Positions 1-8,686 are shown, counted from the stretch's first letter. The stretch is 37,553 bases of DNA from Micromonospora sp. H61 (GCF_018070325.1 NZ_JAGPXY010000065.1:1-37553); one strand, 5' to 3'. The notes: generated by a model from the sequence alone, not told the origin. A program made the numbers and translations.

Positions 1-2
1 CC

Positions 3-1226
3 GAGCGGCCGCGCGCCGAGCTGGCCGGCCTCATGCAGCAGTCGCTCGGCGACCGCCTCGCGGGGGAGTTGTCAGCGCTCGACGCGAACCTGCGGGCGCT
101 GCGACCCGATCTGCGCTGGGGGCGAGGTGAGCGGGTCCGCGGCGACCAGCCGCTGGACTACGCCGACGCGGCCGGCGCGCTGGGTGAGATCGGCGACCTG
201 GACGACCTGCTGGACCAGCTCGACCAGGAACACCCGGGGGCGACCCTCGACGACGTGGACGTCGACGCGGTGGCGCGCACGCTGGGCCGGGACGCGGCCG
301 ACGACGTTCGCCGGCTGCGCGATCTGGAGCGGGAACTGCGCCACCAGGGTTGGGTCAGCCGGGACGCGGATGGGCTCACGCTGAGCCCGAAGGCGCTGCG
401 CCGGCTCGGCGGGACCGCCCTGCGGCAGGTTTTCGCGGAGCTGACCGCCGGGCCGCGCGGCCAGCACGATTTGCGCTCGGCCGGTGCGGCGGGCGAGGTC
501 AGCGGCGCGTCCAGGCCCTGGCAGTACGGCGATGAGCAACCGTTGGACGTGGTCCGGACGTTGACCCGGGCGGTCAGTCGGGCCGGGCCGACGGTCCCGG
601 TGCAGCTCTCGGTGGACGACTTCGAGGTGGTGGAGACCGAGAGGCGTGCCTCGGCCGCTGTGGTGCTCTGCGTCGACCTGTCGTACTCGATGATCTCTCA
701 GGGTCGTTGGGGGCCGATGAAGCAGACGGCGCTGGCGCTGGCACACCTGATGGAGACGCGTTTCCCGCAGGACGCCCTGCAGATCGTGGGCTTCGGCCGG
801 GAGGCGATGACGCTCACCCAGCAGGAGTTGGCGGCCGTGGAGCCGGACATGGAGCAGGGCACCAACCTCCAGCACGCGCTGCGGTTGGCGGGCCGGCACC
901 TGCGTCGGCACCCGGACGCCGAGCCGATCGTCCTGGTGGTCACCGACGGCGAGCCGACCGCGCACCTGGACCCGGACGACGGGGAGGCGCTGTTCCACTG
1001 GCCGCCGCTTCCGGAGACGATCGAGGCGACGGTCCGCGAGGTGGACCGGTTGAGCCGCTACGGCGCCACGCTCAACCTGTTCATGCTCGGCGACGACCCG
1101 GGCCTGCGGCGCTTCGTCGACGCGGTGGCCCGCCGCAGCCGGGGCCGCATGTTCACGCCGGACACCGACGACCTGGGCGAGTACGTGGTCAGCGACTACC
1201 TCCGCTCCCGCCAATCCCGCCGCTAA
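3..1226 (+). CDS. VWA domain-containing protein (5' end outside window)
   Basis: The reading frame is open to the left edge, so the start lies upstream and only the last 407 residues are visible. The first half is acidic and charged, probably helical. The C-terminal part is a von Willebrand factor A domain with a complete metal-ion-dependent adhesion site: DLSYS (DxSxS) near visible residues 224-228, a GTN threonine after it, and TDGEP further on. VWA proteins of this kind usually work beside a MoxR-type or magnesium-chelatase-like AAA ATPase, acting as substrate-binding partners in complex assembly; any such partner would be upstream and is not visible. No signal peptide or membrane segment is seen in this part. 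The next gene starts about 28 nt after the stop and may be co-transcribed. The domain call is firm; the cellular role is unknown. Confidence 0.88.
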   Translation, partial: ERPRAELAGLMQQSLGDRLAGELSALDANLRALRPDLRWGRGERVRGDQPLDYADAAGALGEIGDLDDLLDQLDQEHPGATLDDVDVDAVARTLGRDAADDVRRLRDLERELRHQGWVSRDADGLTLSPKALRRLGGTALRQVFAELTAGPRGQHDLRSAGAAGEVSGASRPWQYGDEQPLDVVRTLTRAVSRAGPTVPVQLSVDDFEVVETERRASAAVVLCVDLSYSMISQGRWGPMKQTALALAHLMETRFPQDALQIVGFGREAMTLTQQELAAVEPDMEQGTNLQHALRLAGRHLRRHPDAEPIVLVVTDGEPTAHLDPDDGEALFHWPPLPETIEATVREVDRLSRYGATLNLFMLGDDPGLRRFVDAVARRSRGRMFTPDTDDLGEYVVSDYLRSRQSRR

Positions 1227-1254
1227 CTCCCGCCGTGGCGGGTTGACTGGGGGG

Positions 1255-1719
1255 ATGGAGAGCGGGGGATTGCGGCGGGCCTACGGTGCCCTGTTCGCGG
1301 AGGTCGACGCAGGCGGGTTCGGTCCGGCTCCGGAGGGGCAGCTCAGTGCCGAGCAGATCGTCGCGCATCTGGTCGCCAACGACGAGCTGATGATCCAGGC
1401 CACCGAGGCGTTGCTGGCCGGGTCGCCGTTCGCCTACTACGAGATGGCGGAGGACATGCACCGCCCGCAGCTCGACGCGCTCGCCGCCGAGCAGGGTGGT
1501 CTGCGTGGCCTGACCGCCCTGCTGCACGGCACCAGCGACCGGTTGTGCGGGCTGGTCGACCAGCTCGGCCTGGCAGCGGAGACCCCGGTCGAGACGCACC
1601 TACGCGAGGGCTTCGACCTCGTCGTCGACGAGCCACTGCCCTGGTCCCGCACCCTGGACCTGCACACCCGGGTGCACCTGCCGAAGCACCAGTCCCAGTT
1701 ACACCTGCTCCGCCCGTAA
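1255..1719 (+). CDS. DinB-like / maleylpyruvate isomerase-type helical bundle protein
   Basis: A 154-residue cytoplasmic protein, mostly helical. It contains EQIVAHLVANDELM, a helix typical of the DinB/MDMPI four-helix bundle in which a histidine helps bind metal, and a C-terminal HLPKHQSQLHLL stretch that fits the last metal-binding helix. Members act as thiol-dependent (often mycothiol) transferases or have no known activity; the substrate cannot be read from the sequence. I chose the ATG at 1255; a TTG at 1243 in the same frame is an alternative, and neither has an ideally spaced Shine-Dalgarno sequence. It follows the VWA gene closely on the same strand and ends just before a large hairpin. 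Family assignment is moderate. Confidence 0.7.
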   Translation: MESGGLRRAYGALFAEVDAGGFGPAPEGQLSAEQIVAHLVANDELMIQATEALLAGSPFAYYEMAEDMHRPQLDALAAEQGGLRGLTALLHGTSDRLCGLVDQLGLAAETPVETHLREGFDLVVDEPLPWSRTLDLHTRVHLPKHQSQLHLLRP

Positions 1720-1731
1720 GCCGACCCCCTG

Positions 1732-1753
1732 AGCCCCAGCCCCAGCCCCAGCC
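1732..1753. repeat. AGCCCC short tandem repeat
   Basis: Between the DinB-like stop and the hairpin the hexamer AGCCCC occurs three times in a row followed by a partial copy. Such tracts can slip during replication. No function is claimed. Confidence 0.7.
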
Positions 1754-1832
1754 CTCGTCGATCTTGCACTTTCTGTCCCGACAAAATGGACCTAAGTTAC
1801 TTTTCGGCAACCCAAAGTGCAAGATCGACGAG
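1754..1832. terminator. Long inverted repeat between convergent genes
   Basis: Two perfect 19-base arms, CTCGTCGATCTTGCACTTT at 1754-1772 and its exact complement at 1814-1832, enclose 41 bases. Pairing can partly continue inward (CCGACAAAA against TTTTCGG). It lies between the convergent DinB-like gene and the GlxA-type regulator gene, so it can act as a terminator for both. The arms are longer than a normal intrinsic terminator and there is no clean T tract, so it may instead be a copy of a dispersed palindromic element. Confidence 0.72.
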
Positions 1833-1859
1833 AGCGATGACTCGGGCGGGGCGGGGGGG

Positions 1860-2849
1860 TCAGGTTTTGATCGGCTCGGGGCGGGGGTGGAAGGTTCGGC
1901 GGTAGGTGGACGGGGCCACGCCGATGCGTTGGTGGAGTTGCTGGCGTAGGGCGGCTGTGGTGCCGAACCCGCAGCGGTGGGCGATCTGGTCGACGCTGAG
2001 GTCGGTCGTCTCCAGCAGCAGTCTCGCGTGGTCGGTGCGCTGTTGCAGCAGCCACTGGGCCGGGCTCAGGCCGGTCTCCGACCGGAAGCGTCGGGTGAAG
2101 GTGCGCACGCTCATCCGCGCCTGCTCGGCCAGGTCGCGCAGTGCGATCGGCTCGTGCAGCCGCTGCCGCGCCCACTCCCGGGCTCCCGCCGTGCTGGTGT
2201 CGGTCGCCTTCGGCACCGGCTGCTCGATGTACTGCGCCTGACCGCCGTCGCGCCACGGTGGCATCACACAGCGGCGGGCCGCCCGGTTGGCCACCTCGCT
2301 GCCGTGGTCGAGGCGGATGACGTGCAGGCAGAGGTCGATGCCGGCGGCGACTCCGGCCGAGGTGAGCACCCGGTCGTCGGCGATGAAGAGCACGCCCGGA
2401 TCGAGGTCCACCCGGGCGTGCAGGCGGCGGAACCGCTCGGCGTACGCCCAGTGGGTGGTCGCCCGCCGCCCGTCGAGGAGCCCGGCGGCGGCGAGCACGA
2501 ACGCTCCGGTGCAGATCGACATGATCCGGGCGCCCCGCTCGTACGCCGCGCGCAGCGCCTCGGTCACCTCCGGCTCGACGATGCCCGCTGTCAACGCGGT
2601 GCCGTCGTGGATGCCCGGGACGATCACCGTTTCCGCCGTGTCGAGCAGCTCCAGACCGTGGTCGGGGACCACCTGGAAGCCGGCGGTGCTGCGCACCGGC
2701 CGCCGGCCCGGGGTGCACACCCGGACGTCGTAGAAGGGTGTCCCGTCGGCGGCCCGGGCCGTGCTGAAGACCTGGGACGGGGTGCCGAGGTCCAGGCCAA
2801 CCACCTGGTGCAGGGCGAGTACGGCGATCCGGTGCGGGCCAGCGCTCAT
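1860..2849 (-). CDS. GlxA-type transcriptional regulator (DJ-1/PfpI domain + AraC HTH)
   Basis: A 329-residue DNA-binding regulator. Residues about 5-185 form a class I glutamine amidotransferase-like DJ-1/PfpI domain (RIAVLALHQVVGLDLGTPSQVF at its start, and ICTGAF at the nucleophile-elbow cysteine, where such proteins sense ligands or have lost catalysis). Residues about 215-320 are two AraC-type helix-turn-helix motifs (LRDLAEQARMSVRTFTRRF and VDQIAHRCGFG). This is the COG4977 layout. I chose the ATG at 2849 because the conserved domain begins just after it and an AATAAT -10-like box lies 6 nt upstream, as for leaderless mRNAs; an ATG at 2867 is possible. It is divergent from the MFS transporter gene, which it may regulate; that is inference. 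Confidence 0.88.
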   Translation of the reverse strand: MSAGPHRIAVLALHQVVGLDLGTPSQVFSTARAADGTPFYDVRVCTPGRRPVRSTAGFQVVPDHGLELLDTAETVIVPGIHDGTALTAGIVEPEVTEALRAAYERGARIMSICTGAFVLAAAGLLDGRRATTHWAYAERFRRLHARVDLDPGVLFIADDRVLTSAGVAAGIDLCLHVIRLDHGSEVANRAARRCVMPPWRDGGQAQYIEQPVPKATDTSTAGAREWARQRLHEPIALRDLAEQARMSVRTFTRRFRSETGLSPAQWLLQQRTDHARLLLETTDLSVDQIAHRCGFGTTAALRQQLHQRIGVAPSTYRRTFHPRPEPIKT

Positions 2850-2855
2850 GGCCCG

Positions 2856-2861
2856 ATTATT
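2856..2861 (-). promoter_or_regulatory. Candidate leaderless -10 box of the GlxA-type gene
   Basis: On the minus strand AATAAT is followed by 6 nt and the ATG at 2849. This matches the TANNNT-N6-start pattern of actinobacterial leaderless transcripts except at the first base. No clear -35 box. Confidence 0.45.
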
Positions 2862-2920
2862 GCGCATGATGGCTTTCCGGCCACTCGTCGAGGTGGGTGG
2901 CCCGGCTCAGACTTGTCCCC

Positions 2921-4225
2921 GTGACCAAGAACCGCCGTCTGCATCCCGCCTGGCTGGTCGCCGCCGTCGCCTTCGTGGCGCTGGTCGGCGCGGCCGGCTT
3001 CCGCGCCACCCCGTCGGTGCTGCTGCACCCGCTGCACGAGGAGTTCGGCTGGCCCCTGGCCACGATCTCCACGGCCGTCTCGGTCAACCTGCTGCTCTAC
3101 GGGCTCACCGCGCCGTTCGCGGCAGCCCTGATGGACCGGTTCGGCATCCGCCGGGTGGTCTCGGTGGCGTTGCTGCTGGTCGCCGCGGGCAGCGGGTTGA
3201 CGGTCTTCATGACCGCCAGCTGGCAGCTGCTGCTCTGCTGGGGTGTGCTGGTGGGACTGGGCACCGGCTCGATGGCGCTGGCGTTCGTGGCCACCGTCAC
3301 CGGCCGTTGGTTCGTGCACCGACGGGGCCTGGTCACCGGAGTGCTGACCGCCGGCGGGGCGGCAGGACAACTGGTGTTCCTGCCACTGATCGCCATCCTG
3401 GTACGCGACCACGGCTGGCGTAGCGCCGCACTCGTGGTGGCTGCGGCGGCGCTGGCGGTCGTACCCCTGGTGGTGTGGCTGCTGCGCGAGCACCCGGCGG
3501 ATCTCGGCCTGCCCGCCTACGGGGCGACCGAGGTCGTCGCGGCGCCGCCGCTGACCGGCGGCGCGGCGACCCGGGCGCTCGGCGCGCTGGCCACCGCGGC
3601 CCGGACCCGGCCGTTCTGGCTGCTGGCCGGAGGCTTCGCGATCTGCGGGGCGACCACAAACGGCCTGGTCGGTACGCACTTCGTGCCGGCCGCGCACGAC
3701 CACGGGATGGCCCAGACCACAGCGGCCGGGTTGCTCGCCCTGGTGGGGCTCTTCGACATCGTCGGCACCATCGCCTCCGGCTGGCTCACCGACCGGGTGG
3801 ACAGCCGGCTGCTGCTCGGCATGTACTACGCGCTGCGCGGGTTGTCCCTGCTGGTGCTGCCGAGCCTCTTCTCCGGCACCGCCGAGCCGAGCATGCTGGT
3901 GTTCATCGTCTTCTACGGCCTGGACTGGGTGGCCACCGTGCCGCCGACGGTGGCGCTGTGCCGGGAGTACTTCGGTGGCGCCGGCGCTGTGGTGTTCGGC
4001 TGGGTGTTCGCCGCGCACCAGCTCGGCGCGGCGGTCGCCGCGACCGGCGCGGGGCTGGTCCGGGACCGGCTGGGCGACTACGCGATGGCCTGGTACGTGG
4101 CGGGCGCGCTGTCGATCGGCGCCGCCGGGCTGTCGTTGCTGCTGCGCCGCCGACCGGGCCGAGGAGTGCCGGAGGCCGTGCTGGTCGCCGCCACCGCACC
4201 GCGGGCCTGGAGCTACCGGGGCTGA
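2921..4225 (+). CDS. MFS transporter
   Basis: A 434-residue inner-membrane transporter of the major facilitator superfamily, with about 12 hydrophobic segments in two halves of six. The loop between segments 2 and 3 reads ALMDRFGIRRVV, the usual MFS motif A position, and the second half has the matching GWLTDRVDSRLLL. The layout is like the oxalate/formate antiporter or monocarboxylate-porter groups, but substrate and direction cannot be read. I chose the GTG at 2921, which starts the protein with a short basic stretch before the first membrane helix; an in-frame GTG at 2897 is possible. It is divergent from the GlxA-type regulator, whose start is about 70 bp away, a common regulator-target arrangement. 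It converges with the lectin gene, the two stops being 13 bp apart. Confidence 0.88.
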   Translation: MTKNRRLHPAWLVAAVAFVALVGAAGFRATPSVLLHPLHEEFGWPLATISTAVSVNLLLYGLTAPFAAALMDRFGIRRVVSVALLLVAAGSGLTVFMTASWQLLLCWGVLVGLGTGSMALAFVATVTGRWFVHRRGLVTGVLTAGGAAGQLVFLPLIAILVRDHGWRSAALVVAAAALAVVPLVVWLLREHPADLGLPAYGATEVVAAPPLTGGAATRALGALATAARTRPFWLLAGGFAICGATTNGLVGTHFVPAAHDHGMAQTTAAGLLALVGLFDIVGTIASGWLTDRVDSRLLLGMYYALRGLSLLVLPSLFSGTAEPSMLVFIVFYGLDWVATVPPTVALCREYFGGAGAVVFGWVFAAHQLGAAVAATGAGLVRDRLGDYAMAWYVAGALSIGAAGLSLLLRRRPGRGVPEAVLVAATAPRAWSYRG

Positions 4226-4238
4226 GCGGCTCGGACGG

Positions 4239-4952
4239 TCAGCCGAGGGTCCACTGCTGGGCCGGCCGGCCGTCGCACTGTCGCTGCCGGATGTCGTCGC
4301 CGGCCTCGACGGCGTCGTCGTCAGCCTGGGCGCACTTGTTGCTGTGCGCGGCGATGAGCAGCACCGCGCTGGTGCCGGTCCCGCCGAACCGCCACTGCTG
4401 GTTGGGCCCACCGTGGCAGGGGAACTGGAGCAACCGCGCGCCGTCGTCCCCGCTGCCACCCTCGACGTCGAGGCACTGCCCGTACGCGGCGTTGGTCAAC
4501 GACAGCACGCCCGCGCCGGCCGGGCTGACCACCCACTGCTGCTCCGGGGCGCCGGTGCACACTGCCAACTCGGCCTCGGCCTCCTTGCCGTCACCGTCGA
4601 GCCCCAGGCAGAGGCCCGAGGCGGCGCGCAGCACCCGGGGCCCGGTGGGCGGGGCGGCTGGCGTGCTGGCCGACGGGGTCGGTGACGGCTCGGCCGGTGC
4701 GGTCGGGCTCGGCTCGCCGGCCGGCTCGCTGGGCTGCGCCGCGTTGGACGGCGTACCGACCGACGCCGGCACCGGCGGCTCGTCGTCACCGTCGAGCAGC
4801 CCGGTGGCGAAGACGACCCCCAGGAGTACGCCGACGGCCCCGACGGCCGCCGCGACCCGCAGCAACGGGTCGGCCAGCGGCCCGGAGCGCGGTGCCCGGT
4901 GACCGCCGTAGACGGTGCCGGCGGGGTCGGGGCGTTCCTCGGGCGCGGACAT
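4239..4952 (-). CDS. Membrane-anchored ricin-type beta-trefoil lectin domain protein
   Basis: A 237-residue protein with a short cytoplasmic start, one membrane segment (LLRVAAAVGAVGVLLGVVFATGLL, about residues 31-54), a Pro/Ser/Thr/Ala-rich spacer to about residue 105, and a C-terminal ricin B-type beta-trefoil. The three trefoil subdomains are marked by EQQW, NQQW and AQQW, the QxW signature, each following a CLG/CLD/CAQ strand. The layout predicts an extracellular sugar-binding module tethered to the membrane; no catalytic domain is attached. I chose the ATG at 4952 (MSAPEERP); an ATG at 4967 is possible. It lies downstream of the DUF427 and YbaK genes on the same strand and may be read with them. 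Confidence 0.88.
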   Translation of the reverse strand: MSAPEERPDPAGTVYGGHRAPRSGPLADPLLRVAAAVGAVGVLLGVVFATGLLDGDDEPPVPASVGTPSNAAQPSEPAGEPSPTAPAEPSPTPSASTPAAPPTGPRVLRAASGLCLGLDGDGKEAEAELAVCTGAPEQQWVVSPAGAGVLSLTNAAYGQCLDVEGGSGDDGARLLQFPCHGGPNQQWRFGGTGTSAVLLIAAHSNKCAQADDDAVEAGDDIRQRQCDGRPAQQWTLG

Positions 4953-4999
4953 ACGGGCCATCCTCACCCACCGCCGTCGGCCGCGGCCAGTCGGCGCCG

Positions 5000-5284
<285 letters not shown>

Positions 5285-5321
5285 GTCCCAACAGTAGGCC
5301 GCGCCGCCGCTCCGGCAGCGC

Positions 5322-5792
5322 TCAGCGGGTGGGCTGCGGGTCGGTGACGTCGGCCACTGTGGCGTCGAGGGCGGCGATCGCGGCGTCGGCGTCGATCGCG
5401 ACGGCGAGACCGCGCTCACCGGCGCCCAGGGTGATCTCCCGGCCGCGCAGTCGCTCGTCGGCGACCACCGGCCAGGCCCTGCTCGCGCCGAACGGGGTGA
5501 TGGTGCCGCGTTCGTAACCGGTGGCGGCCAGGGCGCCCGCCGCGTCCGGCATGGAGAGCCGGTGCACACCGAGCAGGGCGCGCAGCTTGGGCCAGGAGAT
5601 GACCCGGTCGCCGGGGGTGAGCACGAACAGGTGATCGTCTTCACCACGCCGGACCACTATCGTCTTGACCACGTCGGGAACGGCCACGCCCCGGGCCGCG
5701 GCGGCCTCCGCGAGACTGCCTACCGCACCGTGGCTGACCAGCCGATACGGCAATTGGGCGGCGTCCAGGGCGGTGATCGCTGGCGATGGCAT
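5322..5792 (-). CDS. YbaK/EbsC family aminoacyl-tRNA deacylase
   Basis: A 156-residue single-domain protein of the YbaK/EbsC/ProX fold, which hydrolyses wrongly charged aminoacyl-tRNAs in trans (for example Cys- or Ala-tRNA-Pro). Signs of the family are VPDVVKTIVVRR, carrying the conserved lysine of the catalytic pocket, the following VLTPGDRVISWPKLRALLG, and a C-terminal GTITPFGAS loop typical of the fold. The amino acid specificity cannot be told from this. The ATG at 5792 (MPSPAITALDAAQ) gives the usual family length; the frame stays open far upstream, but that part lies antisense to bfaA. The gene is divergent from bfaA, with 93 bp between starts, and is followed by the DUF427 gene on the same strand. 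Confidence 0.88.
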   Translation of the reverse strand: MPSPAITALDAAQLPYRLVSHGAVGSLAEAAAARGVAVPDVVKTIVVRRGEDDHLFVLTPGDRVISWPKLRALLGVHRLSMPDAAGALAATGYERGTITPFGASRAWPVVADERLRGREITLGAGERGLAVAIDADAAIAALDATVADVTDPQPTR

Positions 5793-5873
5793 GCCCGCCA
5801 CGGTAGCCGTCAGGCCTGCCGCCGGACGGGAAACTGCCACCGCCGACATCCCACGGTTTCCAAACGGCGAGCG

Positions 5874-5879
5874 TAAGGT
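5874..5879 (+). promoter_or_regulatory. TAAGGT, -10 box or ribosome binding site before bfaA
   Basis: TAAGGT lies exactly 6 nt before the bfaA ATG. It fits TANNNT-N6-ATG (leaderless promoter), while its AAGG could equally serve as a ribosome binding site on a longer mRNA. The two readings exclude each other and the sequence alone does not decide. Confidence 0.45.
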
Positions 5880-5885
5880 GATCAC

Positions 5886-7283
5886 ATGCGCGCTGAGCGT
5901 GTGGATCAACCGATTGACCATGATCAAGCGGTGGACACGCTGCGGCGGTCGTACGCCGCGGTGCCCACTGGCGAGCCTGTCCGGCTGGCCAAACGCACCT
6001 CCAACCTGTTCCGTCCCCGGTCCGCTCCCCGGACCCCGGGGCTCGACGTGAGTGGCCTGAACGGCGTGCTGTCGGTCGACCCGGCCGGCCGTACCGCCGA
6101 CGTGCAGGGCATGTGCACCTATGAGGACCTGGTCGACGCGACGCTGCCGCACGGGCTGATGCCGCTCGTGGTGCCGCAGTTGCGCACCATCACGCTGGGC
6201 GGCGCGGTGACCGGCCTCGGGATCGAGTCGACCTCGTTCCGCAACGGCCTGCCGCACGAGTCCGTCCAGGAGTTGGACGTGCTCACCGGCTCCGGCGAGA
6301 TCATCACCGCCCGACCAGACGGCGAGCACGCCGACCTGTTCACCGCGTTCCCCAACTCGCTGGGCAGCCTCGGGTACGCCACCCGGCTGCGCATCGAGCT
6401 GCAACCGGTCGGCCGGTACGTGGCGTTGCGCAACGTCCGGTTCACCCAACTGGAGGCGCTGACCGACGCGATAGCGGAGGTGACCGCCACCCGATCCTGG
6501 GCCGGCGAACCGGTGGACGCGATGGACGGGGTGATGTTCAGCCCCGGCGAGGCCTACCTGATCTTCGCCACGTTCACCGATGCGGCCGACCCGCCCAGCG
6601 ACTACACCGGTCAGGCCATCTACTACCGGTCGCTGCGCCAGCGCACCCGCGACGTGCTCACCGCGTACGACTATCTGTGGCGCTGGGACACCGACTGGTT
6701 CTGGTGCTCGTCGGCGTTCGGCGCGCAGCACCCGGTCGTGCGCAGGCTCTGGCCGGCGCGTTACCGGCGCAGCGACTTCTACCACCGACTGGTCCGGCTG
6801 GAGCACCGCCACCAGGTGGCGGCCCGGATCGACCGGCTGCGCGGGCAACCGGCCCGGGAGCGGGTCGTGCAGGACGTGGAGATCCCGCTGGACCGTACTG
6901 CCGACTTCCTGCGCTGGTTCGCCGGCGCGGTGGGGATGAACCCGGTGTGGCTGTGTCCGTTGCGACTGCGTGAGCCGGCGGGGCCCGGATCGGCGCGGTC
7001 CTGGCCGCTGTATCCGCTGCGGCCCGGGCAGGACTACGTCAACATCGGGTTCTGGGGGAGCGTGCCGATCGCGCCGGGCGGCGCCGACGGCGACGTCAAC
7101 CGCACGATCGAACGCAGGGTGTCGGAGTCGGGCGGGCACAAGTCGCTCTATTCCGACGCGTACTACGACCGGGACGCCTTCGATCGCCTCTACGGCGGCG
7201 ACACGTGGCGCGCGGTGAAAGACCGCTACGACCCGGACCACCGGCTGACGGGACTGTACGAAAAGGCGGTAGCACGAGCATGA
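5886..7283 (+). CDS. bfaA: FAD-binding oxidoreductase, 10-methyl fatty acid biosynthesis (BfaA/TmsA-like)
   Basis: A 465-residue flavoprotein with a PCMH-type FAD-binding domain over about residues 20-200 (GVLSVDPAGRTADVQGMCTYEDL, then TLGGAVTGLGIES and SLGYATRLRIEL) and a long C-terminal substrate domain, the DWARF1/sterol delta-24-reductase-like layout. In mycobacteria and relatives, the FAD oxidoreductase next to a cyclopropane-synthase-like methyltransferase reduces the 10-methylene fatty acyl intermediate to the 10-methyl form (BfaA with BfaB, also named TmsA with TmsB), giving 10-methylstearic (tuberculostearic) acid in phospholipids. The next gene is exactly that methyltransferase and overlaps this one by 4 nt (ATGA), implying coupled translation. 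The assignment rests on this pairing plus the domain. The start is the ATG at 5886. Confidence 0.85.
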   Translation: MRAERVDQPIDHDQAVDTLRRSYAAVPTGEPVRLAKRTSNLFRPRSAPRTPGLDVSGLNGVLSVDPAGRTADVQGMCTYEDLVDATLPHGLMPLVVPQLRTITLGGAVTGLGIESTSFRNGLPHESVQELDVLTGSGEIITARPDGEHADLFTAFPNSLGSLGYATRLRIELQPVGRYVALRNVRFTQLEALTDAIAEVTATRSWAGEPVDAMDGVMFSPGEAYLIFATFTDAADPPSDYTGQAIYYRSLRQRTRDVLTAYDYLWRWDTDWFWCSSAFGAQHPVVRRLWPARYRRSDFYHRLVRLEHRHQVAARIDRLRGQPARERVVQDVEIPLDRTADFLRWFAGAVGMNPVWLCPLRLREPAGPGSARSWPLYPLRPGQDYVNIGFWGSVPIAPGGADGDVNRTIERRVSESGGHKSLYSDAYYDRDAFDRLYGGDTWRAVKDRYDPDHRLTGLYEKAVARA

Positions 7284-8623
7284 GCCTGACCGACAGAGAT
7301 CAGGGGGCGGCGAGCGTCCCCGCCACCCCGCCGGCGGGGGGCCGGCACACGGGTCCGACCGTCGCGGACGTCATCCGCGCGGTCACCACGGGGCCGTTGC
7401 CGGTGCGGATCACCGGGTACGACGGCAGCGCCGTCGGCCCGTCCGACGCCGGCATCACCCTGGCGATCCACTCCGAGCGTGGGCTGTCGTACCTGCTCAC
7501 CGCACCCGGCGACCTGGGCATGGCCCGGGCGTACGTCAGTGGTGACCTGGCGTTGCAGGGCGTGCACCCGGGCGACCCGTACGAGGCGTTGCGGGTGCTC
7601 AAGGACGAGCTGCGGTTACGCCCACCGTCGCTGGCCGAGGGGCTGGCGCTGGTCCGTGGGCTGGGCTGGGAGCGGCTGATGCCGCCGCCGGCACCGCCGC
7701 AGGAGGCGCAGCCCCGCTGGAAGCGGGTGATGAACGGGCTGCGGCACTCGCGGGTGCGTGACAGCACCGCCATCTCGCACCACTACGACGTCTCGAACGC
7801 CTTCTACGAGAAGGTGCTCGGCCCGTCGATGACGTACACCTGCGCGGTCTTCCGGTCTCCGGACGACACGCTGGAGCAGGCCCAGGCGGCGAAGTACGAC
7901 CTGGTCGCCGGCAAGCTGGCGCTGAAGAAAGGGATGCGGCTGCTGGATGTCGGGTGCGGCTGGGGTGGCATGGTGCGCCACGCCGCCCGCGAGTACGGCG
8001 TCAAGGCCCTCGGGGTGACCCTGTCGAAGGCGCAGGCGCAGTGGGCGCAGGCGGCTATCGAGCGGGAGGGGTTGACCGAGCTGGCGGAGGTGCGCTACCT
8101 CGACTACCGGGACGCGCCGGCCGAGCAGTTCGACGCCATCTCCTCGATCGGGTTGACCGAGCACATCGGCGTGCGCAACTACCCGGCCTACTTCGGGTCG
8201 CTTCGCAGTCGGCTGCGGCAGGGCGGGCGACTGCTCAACCACTGCATCACCCGCGCGGACAACCGGGCGCCGCACCGCTCGGGCGCGTTCATCGACCGGT
8301 ACGTCTTCCCGGACGGTGAGCTGGCCGGTCCGGGCCGGTTGATCAGCGAGGTGCACGACGCCGGGTTCGAGGTGCACCACGAGGAGAACCTGCGCCAGCA
8401 CTACGCGCTGACGCTGGCCGCCTGGTGTCGCAACCTGGTCGAGCACTGGGACTTCTGCGTCTCGGAGGTGGGCGCGGGCACCGCCCGGGTGTGGGGGCTC
8501 TACATGGCCGGGTCGCGGATGGCGTTCGAACGCAACGGCATCCAGTTGCACCAGGTGTTGGCCACCCACAACGGCCCGAACGGCGTGAGCGGCTACCCGC
8601 TTCGGCCGGACTGGTTGCCCTGA
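7280..8623 (+). CDS. bfaB: SAM-dependent methyltransferase, CFA synthase family, 10-methylene fatty acid formation (BfaB/TmsB-like)
   Basis: A 447-residue member of the cyclopropane-fatty-acyl-phospholipid synthase family. The catalytic half starts near residue 160 with SHHYDVSNAFYEKVLG, followed by MTYTCAVF, the S-adenosylmethionine loop LLDVGCGWGGM near residues 221-231, and SIGLTEHIG. In the Bfa/Tms pathway it adds a methylene from SAM across the 9,10 double bond of an oleoyl chain in a phospholipid to give the 10-methylene product that BfaA then reduces. A simple cyclopropane synthase cannot be excluded by motif alone, but the translationally coupled FAD reductase argues against it. The ATG at 7280 overlaps the bfaA stop by 4 nt. 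The N-terminal extension of about 150 residues is as in long CFA-family members. Confidence 0.88.
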   Translation: MSLTDRDQGAASVPATPPAGGRHTGPTVADVIRAVTTGPLPVRITGYDGSAVGPSDAGITLAIHSERGLSYLLTAPGDLGMARAYVSGDLALQGVHPGDPYEALRVLKDELRLRPPSLAEGLALVRGLGWERLMPPPAPPQEAQPRWKRVMNGLRHSRVRDSTAISHHYDVSNAFYEKVLGPSMTYTCAVFRSPDDTLEQAQAAKYDLVAGKLALKKGMRLLDVGCGWGGMVRHAAREYGVKALGVTLSKAQAQWAQAAIEREGLTELAEVRYLDYRDAPAEQFDAISSIGLTEHIGVRNYPAYFGSLRSRLRQGGRLLNHCITRADNRAPHRSGAFIDRYVFPDGELAGPGRLISEVHDAGFEVHHEENLRQHYALTLAAWCRNLVEHWDFCVSEVGAGTARVWGLYMAGSRMAFERNGIQLHQVLATHNGPNGVSGYPLRPDWLP

Positions 8624-8686
8624 TCACCTGCTGACCGCCGCCTGAAGCCGCGTCGAAAAAAGTCGGCGCGGCTTCTCGCGAAGCGA

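Noticed and set aside
72..1214. Open frame of 380 codons on the minus strand
   Set aside because: Lies fully antisense to the VWA gene; composition is that of a complementary strand and no family pattern is seen.
1977..2924. Open frame of 315 codons on the plus strand
   Set aside because: Antisense to the GlxA-type gene, which has clear domains.
2846..4459. Open frame of 537 codons on the minus strand
   Set aside because: Antisense to the MFS gene; low-complexity composition and no domain.
5793..7241. Upstream extension of the YbaK-family reading frame
   Set aside because: Runs antisense to bfaA; the family starts at 5792.
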